Assembly (NCBI GenBank): GCA_030823965.1
Contig: JAVBYP010000161.1
Coordinates: 1 to 6,004, forward strand
Direction: 5' to 3'
Source of the DNA: Sideroxydans sp.
GTDB lineage: Bacteria > Pseudomonadota > Gammaproteobacteria > Burkholderiales > Gallionellaceae
DNA length: 6,004 nucleotides
Made by a program: the position numbers and the translations under genes. The notes under the pieces are model-generated. The model had not been told where the DNA came from and made no database searches. It saw only the letters and a list, made by a program, of their open reading frames with translations. Of the stretch, positions 1 to 6,004 are shown piece by piece. Position 1 is the first letter of the stretch. Each line of letters begins with the position of its first letter.

Positions 1-911
1 ATCACATCCATCACGTGATGGCTCTTCAGCACGGCGACGCGTGCGGCTTCGGCGATAAAGTGACCTTCCGACACGCTGATCTTGGGGTCGACCATGATGT
101 GGGCATCGACCAAGGCGTTATCTGCCATCTTGCGGGTGCGCAGATCATGTAGTCCGATGACTCCTGGCACAGCTTTTAGAGTATTGCGGATGGCACGCAC
201 CTCTTTCTCATCCAATCCCGTGTCCACCAGTTCTAGCAAAGCATCGCGCGCGAATTGGATACCCATATAGGCGATCATCACGCCGACGACGCCTGCTGCA
301 ACGAGATCGAGGAAGGTGTAACCCAACAGATTGCCGACGATGCCGATGACGACGACTAAAGAAGAGGCGGCATCAGAACGAGCGTGCCAAGCGTTCGCTA
401 CCAACATCTGCGAACGTACGCGTTGAGCCACAGCCAACATGTAGCGGAACATACCTTCTTTCGCAGCCAGCGCGAATAGGGCGACCCACAGGGTGAATGG
501 ATGTACGGTCTGAACCTCTTCAGGATGTTGCAGACGCATACCCGCTGCGATGAGCAAACCGATACCGAGTGCGGCCAAACTTGCGCCAAGGATGAGAGAG
601 GCTGCCGTCTCGATACGCGCATGACCGTAGGGGTGGTTCGCATCCGCATGCTTGTTGCCGTGACGGTTCGCGAACAGCACCAGCACATCGGACAGCAAGT
701 CGGCCATAGAATGCAGACCGTCTGCCATCAGTGATTGTGACTTACCGAAGAAACCTGCCAACACCTGCACGATAGTCAATATCAAGTTGATGAATATGCT
801 CACCCATGTGCTCTTACGCGCGGCGGCGAAGCGTTCGGGATGCAGCGGTTCAAAAGCGGCTGACTTGTCGTGTGAATGCGTGTGCCCGTGAGCGTGTGTG
901 TGATTTTTCAT
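1..911 (-). CDS. Cation diffusion facilitator (CDF) metal exporter, C-terminus cut by window edge
   Basis: Inner-membrane transporter of the cation diffusion facilitator family, which exports divalent metals such as Zn, Fe, Mn or Co by proton antiport. I translated 303 residues from ATG at 911; the frame is still open at base 1. The N-terminus has alternating histidines (H4, 6, 8, 10, 12, 14), a likely metal-binding tail. The transmembrane domain follows, about residues 34-235. The site in TM2 is H67-x3-D71 (in DGLHSMADLLSD) and the partner in TM5 is H176-x3-D180 (in WHARSDAASS). PYGHARIET at 94-102 and KEGMFRY at 151-157 are family hallmarks. The cytoplasmic C-terminal domain begins near 240 and contains DLRTRKMAD. 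HxxxD at both sites is common in zinc-type members, but the metal cannot be fixed from sequence. No clear Shine-Dalgarno precedes this start; it was chosen because it keeps the His tail and the full first helix. The gene is divergent from the rhodanese gene. Confidence 0.93.
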   Translation of the reverse strand, partial: MKNHTHAHGHTHSHDKSAAFEPLHPERFAAARKSTWVSIFINLILTIVQVLAGFFGKSQSLMADGLHSMADLLSDVLVLFANRHGNKHADANHPYGHARIETAASLILGASLAALGIGLLIAAGMRLQHPEEVQTVHPFTLWVALFALAAKEGMFRYMLAVAQRVRSQMLVANAWHARSDAASSLVVVIGIVGNLLGYTFLDLVAAGVVGVMIAYMGIQFARDALLELVDTGLDEKEVRAIRNTLKAVPGVIGLHDLRTRKMADNALVDAHIMVDPKISVSEGHFIAEAARVAVLKSHHVMDV

Positions 912-999
912 TGCCGTTGGGATAGTATGCAGGCGAGCGTGCAGGATAGCAGGGACGCATCAAACCTAAAACCTTTTGAAAGTAGATTGAAAGAAAAAT
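912..999. other. Divergent intergenic region between CDF and rhodanese genes
   Basis: These 88 bases must hold the start signals of both flanking genes. Just before the rhodanese ATG there is an A/G-rich stretch (GAAAGAAAAAT) that can serve as a weak ribosome binding site. I looked for -35/-10 pairs on both strands and found only poor matches, such as TACTAT on the minus strand near 925. I see no operator-like palindrome and cannot name a regulator. Confidence 0.4.
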
Positions 1000-1452
1000 A
1001 TGGGCAAGATCACCGAGATATTGAGCAAAGCGCAACAACGTGCAAAGGAAGCAAACCTACCCTACGAAGGGGCAATATTGCCGAGCGAGGCTTACGAGAT
1101 ACTGAAGAGCGCGCCGGGTGCAAGATTGGTCGATGTGCGCACACGTGCCGAGATCGACTGGGTGGGCAAAGTCCCGGGCGCGGTCGAGATCGAATGGGCG
1201 AGCTACCCAGGCATGAAACAGAACCCGAACTTCCTCGCTGCATTGCAACAACAAGTGGATAAGGAATCGTTGGTGTTATTCCTGTGTCGTAGCGGACAAC
1301 GCTCGCATGGCGCAGCGATGGTCGCGACTCAAGCGGGATTCGCAGATTGCTACAACATCCTAGAAGGTTTCGAGGGAGACAAGAGCAGTGGCAACCAACG
1401 CAACGGTGTCAACGGTTGGCGCAAAGCCGGCCTGCCGTGGGAACAGAGTTAA
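1000..1452 (+). CDS. Single-domain rhodanese-like sulfurtransferase
   Basis: A 150-residue protein with one rhodanese domain, covering roughly residues 25-147. Rhodaneses carry sulfur as a persulfide on an active-site cysteine. Here that residue is C96 in LFLCRSGQRSHGAA, matching the catalytic loop CRSGxRS. The substrate-side motif DVRTRAEIDWVGKVPGA (45-61) is the usual CH2A region, with the conserved D and R. There is no signal peptide, so it should be cytoplasmic. The first 25 residues form a Lys/Gln-rich helix-like leader seen in proteobacterial single-domain rhodaneses. ATG at 1000 is preceded by GAAAGAAAAAT. The gene is divergent from the CDF exporter and lies 11 bases upstream of a tiny membrane-peptide ORF, with which it may form an operon. 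The sulfur donor and acceptor cannot be told from sequence. Confidence 0.93.
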   Translation: MGKITEILSKAQQRAKEANLPYEGAILPSEAYEILKSAPGARLVDVRTRAEIDWVGKVPGAVEIEWASYPGMKQNPNFLAALQQQVDKESLVLFLCRSGQRSHGAAMVATQAGFADCYNILEGFEGDKSSGNQRNGVNGWRKAGLPWEQS

Positions 1453-1463
1453 GTTCTACTGAG

Positions 1464-1580
1464 ATGCAAAATCTTCTCGCGCAGATATTGCGCATCAATG
1501 GTTCGACCAAGAAGTACACCAACCTCAATCTCATCGAGATCGTCATCCTGGGACTCATCCTCGCCATTCTGGCGGGATGA
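1464..1580 (+). CDS. Small 38-residue single-span membrane peptide (hypothetical)
   Basis: A short ORF that starts 11 bases after the rhodanese stop codon and reads on the same strand. The predicted peptide has a short first part (MQNLLAQILRINGSTKKY) with three basic residues at R10, K16 and K17. A hydrophobic segment (about residues 23-37, VILGLILAILAG at its end) follows and runs to the C-terminus. This is the layout of a small inner-membrane protein with one helix. The frame extends upstream into the rhodanese gene, but ATG 1464 is the natural start. The ribosome site is weak (CTACTGAG just upstream), so translation may depend on coupling to the rhodanese. I do not recognise a family. It could also be a chance ORF, although hydrophobic composition and tight spacing argue mildly for a real gene. 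Confidence 0.5.
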   Translation: MQNLLAQILRINGSTKKYTNLNLIEIVILGLILAILAG

Positions 1581-1596
1581 GTTTCATAGGGAAGCA

Positions 1597-1691
1597 CTGA
1601 TTTATTCGTCATTCCCGCGAAAGCGGGAATCCAGTGCCTTTATTTAACTGGGTTCCCGCTTTCGCGGGAACGACAAAACCGAATAAATCAG
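1597..1691. repeat. 95-bp imperfect palindrome: inverted pair of dRS3-like units (REPIN/MITE-like)
   Basis: The ends are perfect 12-bp inverted repeats: CTGATTTATTCG at 1597-1608 and its complement at 1680-1691. Inside are two hairpin units facing each other. The left one is ATTCCCGC-GAAA-GCGGGAAT (1611-1630), followed by CCAGT. The right one is GTTCCCGC-TTTC-GCGGGAAC (1652-1671), preceded by ACTGG. Folded back, the right arm equals the left apart from a 5-base GTTTT insertion and a few substitutions. The left core fits the dRS3 pattern ATTCCC-N8-GGGAAT known from Neisseria and seen in many betaproteobacteria. The element sits exactly between the 3' ends of two convergent transcripts, so it may also act as a bidirectional transcript end or RNA stabiliser. 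No clear target-site duplication flanks it. Confidence 0.85.
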
Positions 1692-1709
1692 CTCCTCCTT
1701 AGAAGTGTC

Positions 1710-2534
1710 CTAAGCTGGAGTCCAGCTCACCATGCCTGTGTAAGCAGTGAGTAACACGATCAAGCCGAACACGATGCGATACCACGCGAACACTACGAAG
1801 GTGTGGTTGGAGATGAAGCGGATGAAAGTCTTCACTGCCCACATTGCGGCGATGAACGATGTCACGAAACCCACTGCGAACACAGGTAGGTCGGAAGCGT
1901 GCAGTAGCGACCAGTTCTTGTACAGATCGTAAGCCGTCGCGGCGAACATCGTTGGGATGGCAAGGAAGAACGAGAACTCGGCTGCTGTCTTGCGCGACAT
2001 CCCAAAGATCAAACCACCCATGATGGTGGCACCCGAGCGTGAGGTGCCGGGGATCATCGCCAGTGCCTGCGCGAAACCCACCTTGAGCGCATCCTGCCAA
2101 CGCATCTCATCCACCGAATTGATGGTTGGGTGGTAAGCTCGACGTTCCACATACAAGATGATGAAGCCACCCACGATCAGCGCCGTGGCGACGGTGATCG
2201 GGTTGAACAACAACGCTTTGATGGTGGAATGGAACATCAAACCAAGCACCGCCGCAGGTAGAAAAGCAATGAACAACAAGCCAACGAAACGCTGCTCGGT
2301 TGGAACCGTACGGATGCCTCGCACCGTGCGCATCAACCGCTCACGATAGTCCCAGCACACCGCAAGGATGGCTGCGAGCTGAATAACGATCTTGAACACC
2401 TTGCTGGTCTCGTCGTTGTAACCCATCAAGTCACCCAAGATGATCAGGTGGCCGGTGGAGGAGATAGGCAGGAATTCGGTCAGACCTTCGACTACGCCAA
2501 GGATGGCGGCTTTGAGTAGCAGGATGATGTCCAT
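1710..2534 (-). CDS. uppP: Undecaprenyl-diphosphatase (BacA/UppP)
   Basis: A 274-residue polytopic inner-membrane enzyme. It removes a phosphate from undecaprenyl pyrophosphate, regenerating the lipid carrier for peptidoglycan and other envelope polymers; overproduction is classically linked to bacitracin resistance. Both catalytic signatures are present. The first is [16 protein letters not shown] at 16-31, including E16, E20, S26 and H29. The second is PGTSRSG at 162-168 with the essential R166. Length and hydrophobic pattern match the family. ATG at 2534 gives the canonical N-terminus ([13 protein letters not shown]). No Shine-Dalgarno is visible upstream (GACGAACTC), and a dRS3-like hairpin ends nine bases before the ATG. 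It is the last gene of the thiC-ykgJ-DUF1289-uppP run and starts 7 bases after the DUF1289 stop. Confidence 0.97.
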   Translation of the reverse strand: MDIILLLKAAILGVVEGLTEFLPISSTGHLIILGDLMGYNDETSKVFKIVIQLAAILAVCWDYRERLMRTVRGIRTVPTEQRFVGLLFIAFLPAAVLGLMFHSTIKALLFNPITVATALIVGGFIILYVERRAYHPTINSVDEMRWQDALKVGFAQALAMIPGTSRSGATIMGGLIFGMSRKTAAEFSFFLAIPTMFAATAYDLYKNWSLLHASDLPVFAVGFVTSFIAAMWAVKTFIRFISNHTFVVFAWYRIVFGLIVLLTAYTGMVSWTPA

Positions 2535-2537
2535 GAG

Positions 2538-2568
2538 TTCGTCATTCCCGCGTAGGCGGGAATCCAGT
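2538..2568. repeat. Single dRS3-like repeat at the DUF1289/uppP junction
   Basis: This is a third copy of the unit seen twice at 1597-1691. The core is ATTCCCGC-GTAG-GCGGGAAT (2544-2563), an 8-bp stem with a 4-base loop. It shares TTCGTC on its left and CCAGT on its right with the copy at 1605-1635. It overlaps the last codons and the TGA (2542-2544) of the DUF1289 gene and forms a hairpin immediately upstream of the uppP start codon. Unlike the other site it is a singlet, without the outer CTGATTTATTCG arms. Confidence 0.85.
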
Positions 2569-2763
2569 AGTTTTTAGAATTGCGATACGTTGGTTCACTG
2601 CACAGCGTTCGGCGTCATCCATCTCTACCCAGCGCGTGATCTCTTCGAAGGTGCGATGACAGCTGCGGCACACGTCATCACCCAACACGGTCGTGCAATG
2701 ACCGCTACAAGGGGAATCGGAGGTGACCTCGGACGAAGGAAGCAAAGAATGACTGCGTGACAT
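2542..2763 (-). CDS. DUF1289 family small cysteine-rich protein
   Basis: A 73-residue protein with the DUF1289 signature: SPCSGHC (17-23), then CRSC (32-35), giving C-x3-C-x8-C-x2-C. This is followed by [17 protein letters not shown], which matches the family pattern of a helix with E-I-x-x-W and D-A-E-R. The four cysteines suggest a small metal or Fe-S binding knuckle; the family has no assigned reaction. I chose ATG 2763 because it begins shortly before the first cysteine, as in relatives; a longer frame upstream runs through the ykgJ-like gene in another frame and looks like a shadow. No ribosome site precedes this ATG. Instead TATAAT lies six bases before it, so the message may be leaderless. 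The last eight residues or so (TGFPPTRE) and the stop are encoded by a dRS3-like repeat, so the tail is probably not ancestral. Confidence 0.85.
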   Translation of the reverse strand: MSRSHSLLPSSEVTSDSPCSGHCTTVLGDDVCRSCHRTFEEITRWVEMDDAERCAVNQRIAILKTTGFPPTRE

Positions 2764-2769
2764 AGAGAG

Positions 2770-2800
2770 ATTATACCGAGGGTCGCGTGGCAAGCTCCAA
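2770..2800 (-). promoter_or_regulatory. Possible internal promoter for DUF1289-uppP
   Basis: On the minus strand a perfect TATAAT (2775-2770) overlaps the TAA stop of the ykgJ-like gene, and TTGGAG (2800-2795) lies 19 bases upstream as a weak -35. Only CTCTCT separates the -10 from the DUF1289 ATG, which would place transcription initiation at or next to the start codon. The consensus -10 is seen directly; promoter activity and leaderless initiation are inferred. Confidence 0.4.
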
Positions 2801-3033
2801 GCTTGATAGCCACTGCATCGCCTGATCACGTGATTCGCCGCACATCTCAGTCGATGGTCGTAGTCCACCACAGAAGGCGGGGCGCTCGGGTTTGCCGAAC
2901 ACCGCACAACGGTCGTCATCCAGTAGTTGGGCGCATCTCACGCCAGCGGGTTTGCCTTGCGGCATGCCGGGCAGGGGAGAGGTGATGGAAGGGGCGATGC
3001 AACATGCACCACACCCGCTACGGCACTCCATCA

Positions 3034-3034
<1 letters not shown>
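2771..3034 (-). CDS. YkgJ-family (UPF0153) cysteine-cluster protein
   Basis: An 87-residue protein of the YkgJ/UPF0153 zinc- or iron-cluster family. It carries eight cysteines. The N-terminal cluster is CRSGCGACC (C4, C8, C11, C12), followed by [20 protein letters not shown], the conserved family block, then C34, C43, C55 and C65 in order (RCAQL, DRCAVFG, RPAFCGG, EMCGESR). The biochemical role is unknown; family names propose bound Zn or an Fe-S cluster. There is no signal peptide, so it should be cytoplasmic. A TTG at 3037 and ATGs at 3034 and 3031 are possible starts. I prefer ATG 3034 because it shares one base with the thiC stop (TGATG), the classic layout for translational coupling. A GAGG lies about 15 bases upstream inside thiC. 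The TAA at 2771-2773 overlaps a TATAAT that may drive the next gene. Confidence 0.9.
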
Positions 3035-5020
<1,986 letters not shown>

Positions 5021-5023
5021 CGC

Positions 5024-5052
5024 AAACTAAAGTAAAAGTGGGTAAAACACAA
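5024..5052 (-). promoter_or_regulatory. Candidate thiC promoter (weak)
   Basis: On the minus strand TTGTGT (5052-5047) and TAGTTT (5029-5024) are spaced by 17 bases and would start transcription just before the riboswitch aptamer. Each box matches the sigma-70 consensus at only about three of six positions. The -35 falls inside the hairpin at 5034-5067. Position relative to the aptamer is the main support. Confidence 0.25.
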
Positions 5053-5067
5053 GTTTTGCCCACTTTT
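5034..5067. terminator. Bidirectional intrinsic-terminator-like hairpin
   Basis: The arms AAAAGTGGG (5034-5042) and CCCACTTTT (5059-5067) are perfect complements. Inside them AAAAC (5044-5048) pairs with GTTTT (5053-5057) around an ACAA loop, with one T-G wobble between, so about 15 base pairs close a 4-base loop. On each strand the hairpin ends in a run of T (TTTTCAC on plus, TTTTACTTT on minus). The minus-strand reading would stop transcripts coming from the GGDEF gene before they enter the thiC leader. Few G-C pairs (four) make termination strength uncertain. Confidence 0.6.
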
Positions 5068-5088
5068 CACAAACGGTTTAATGGGCGC

Positions 5089-5202
5089 TTACATATTTTC
5101 GATCTGATTCAGCTTGCGCCATGTCGCCATCAAGCATTGTGCGAAGTCGAAGTGGTCGAATTGGCCTTGGCCACAGATGCCGACGTATTTCCCTTCGCAG
5201 CT
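5089..5202 (-). pseudogene. Decayed C-terminal remnant, probably of phosphoenolpyruvate synthase
   Basis: The minus-strand frame ending in TAA at 5089 reads GKYVGICGQG (5193-5164) and continues QFDHFDFAQCLM before losing resemblance. Phosphoenolpyruvate synthases (PpsA) carry near their C-terminus a block of the form GKYVGICGQGPSDHPDFAxWL, so the first ten residues and several later ones (DH, DFA, L) match. There is a TGA just upstream at 5205-5203, and the only in-frame ATG leaves a meaningless stub, so no intact gene remains. The usual ending (GI-SLNPDTVV) is absent. The match comes from memory of the family, not a search. If correct, a ppsA gene once ended here and was lost between the GGDEF gene and thiC. 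Confidence 0.45.
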
Positions 5203-5227
5203 TCAGGTTCCGAAGGCAACGACCAGC

Positions 5228-6004
5228 CTAGGCTGTAGCCTCTTCGAACGATTTGTCATAGATGCAGTATTGGCCTCTACCTTTTCTTTTGGCTTGATAC
5301 ATGGCGATGTCGGCGCAGCGAAGTAGCTCAGTCACATTATCCGCATTGTCAGGGCAGAGGCTGATGCCGACACTGGTGCCGATGTTGATGTCATGGCCGT
5401 TCAGACGCGTAAGCTGTGCTACGGCGTTGATCATCTTATCTGCCGTCGCAATGACACCAGAGATGTCTTTTACGTTTTCCATCACAACAGCGAACTCGTC
5501 ACCGCCGATACGGCAGATCACATCGTGTTTGCGCAATAGTGAACTGAGCCGAAGCGCCACTTCATGCAGCAGATCATCTCCAACCTCATGGCCCAGTGTG
5601 TCGTTGACGGCTTTGAAGCGATCTAGATCAAGGAACATCAGGCAGCATTTATTCCCGGAACGTAATGCATTGCTAACGGCACGCTCAGAGTGTTCCACGA
5701 AGTAGTGGCGATTGTTCAGGCCGGTGATATTGTCACGATAGGCAAGTTGATTGAGTCGCATATCCCGGTCTTGGATCTTGGATAGCATCGTGTTGAATGC
5801 GCGCGTCAGTTCACCTATCTCGTCGCGGCTGTCAACGACCTCGCGTAGTTCGTAATTATCATTGCGGGCCACTTCGTGAGAAAGGTTGACCAAGCGAGAC
5901 AAAGGGAAGGTGATGCTGGAGATGAGACGGCGCGCGATCAGATGAGCCACGCCAAGCGCGATCAAGGTGCCGAGCGCAATGAAAAGCGCATAGAAACGGA
6001 TGCG
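5228..6004 (-). CDS. HAMP-GGDEF diguanylate cyclase, N-terminus cut by window edge
   Basis: The visible 258 residues form the C-terminal part of a membrane-anchored diguanylate cyclase, which makes the second messenger cyclic di-GMP from two GTP. The frame is open at base 6004. In the visible part, a hydrophobic helix (FYALFIALGTLIALGVAHLI, about 4-23) is followed by a HAMP linker (about 25-75, with DSRDEIGELTRAFNTM), a short coiled linker, and the GGDEF domain (about 95-250). The active-site loop is RIGGDEFAVV, with the GG(D/E)EF signature intact. RKHD lies five residues before GGDEF, matching the RxxD inhibitory I-site, so product feedback is expected. DLDRFKAVNDTLGHEVGD and GISLCPDNADN are also typical. 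No EAL domain follows. The missing N-terminus probably holds another helix and a periplasmic sensor. The stop codon sits in a 12-bp palindrome (CAGCCTAGGCTG, 5224-5235). Confidence 0.95.
   Translation of the reverse strand, partial: RIRFYALFIALGTLIALGVAHLIARRLISSITFPLSRLVNLSHEVARNDNYELREVVDSRDEIGELTRAFNTMLSKIQDRDMRLNQLAYRDNITGLNNRHYFVEHSERAVSNALRSGNKCCLMFLDLDRFKAVNDTLGHEVGDDLLHEVALRLSSLLRKHDVICRIGGDEFAVVMENVKDISGVIATADKMINAVAQLTRLNGHDINIGTSVGISLCPDNADNVTELLRCADIAMYQAKRKGRGQYCIYDKSFEEATA

Noticed and set aside
912..999. Promoter or operator in the divergent CDF/rhodanese gap
   Set aside because: Only weak -10-like strings without well-spaced -35 boxes and no clear dyad were found, so no site is claimed.
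876..1262. Plus-strand 128-codon frame across the intergenic region and the rhodanese start
   Set aside because: It overlaps the rhodanese gene in another frame, has low-complexity Arg/Gly/Glu composition and no family motif.
1694..1700. Perfect Shine-Dalgarno-like AAGGAGG on the minus strand just after uppP
   Set aside because: No ATG, GTG or TTG follows at suitable spacing with an open frame; downstream is the palindromic repeat.
2764..2919. Longer upstream extension of the DUF1289 frame
   Set aside because: The extra 52 residues are the out-of-frame reading of the ykgJ-like gene; family members start near the first cysteine, as with ATG 2763.
5224..5235. 12-bp palindrome CAGCCTAGGCTG covering the GGDEF stop codon
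   Set aside because: No T-run follows and the arms have no loop, so it is a poor terminator; a palindrome of this size can arise by chance.
5038..5326. Plus-strand small frames upstream of thiC
   Set aside because: They are antisense to the hairpin, the PEP synthase-like remnant and the GGDEF gene end, and their products show no motif.

Overview
The window looks like ordinary chromosome of a betaproteobacterium, moderately GC-rich. ThiC, UppP and YkgJ read as typical beta-/gammaproteobacterial versions, and dRS3-like ATTCCC-N8-GGGAAT repeats lie between genes. A Nitrosomonadales/Gallionellaceae-type host is a guess from protein style, not a demonstrated assignment. No phage, transposase, CRISPR array, rRNA or tRNA gene was seen.

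Layout. 1-911 (minus, cut by the window edge): cation diffusion facilitator (CDF) metal exporter with a histidine-rich N-terminus. 912-999: short divergent intergenic region. 1000-1580 (plus): single-domain rhodanese, then a 38-residue single-span membrane peptide. 1597-1691: 95-bp imperfect palindrome made of two inverted dRS3-like units, between convergent genes. 1710-4905 (minus): tightly packed thiC - ykgJ-like - DUF1289 - uppP. 4908-5020: TPP riboswitch leader of thiC, with an apparent Shine-Dalgarno (SD)-masking helix. 5034-5067: strong hairpin with T-runs on both strands. 5089-5202 (minus): probable decayed 3' remnant of phosphoenolpyruvate synthase. 5228-6004 (minus, cut by the window edge): membrane-linked HAMP-GGDEF diguanylate cyclase.

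How it works together. The thiC transcript is probably controlled by thiamine pyrophosphate. ThiC, a [4Fe-4S] radical SAM enzyme, is followed by two small cysteine-rich proteins (YkgJ-like and DUF1289) and by the cell-wall lipid phosphatase UppP. thiC and the ykgJ-like gene overlap as TGATG, so they are probably translationally coupled. DUF1289 and uppP may also have their own promoter, seen as TATAAT inside the end of the ykgJ-like gene. A dRS3-like repeat sits at the DUF1289/uppP junction, supplies the DUF1289 stop codon and forms a hairpin just ahead of the uppP start.

I found no convincing new multi-gene system. The observations most worth checking are the riboswitch expression platform, the PEP synthase remnant, the repeat that rewrites a gene end, and the small membrane peptide.
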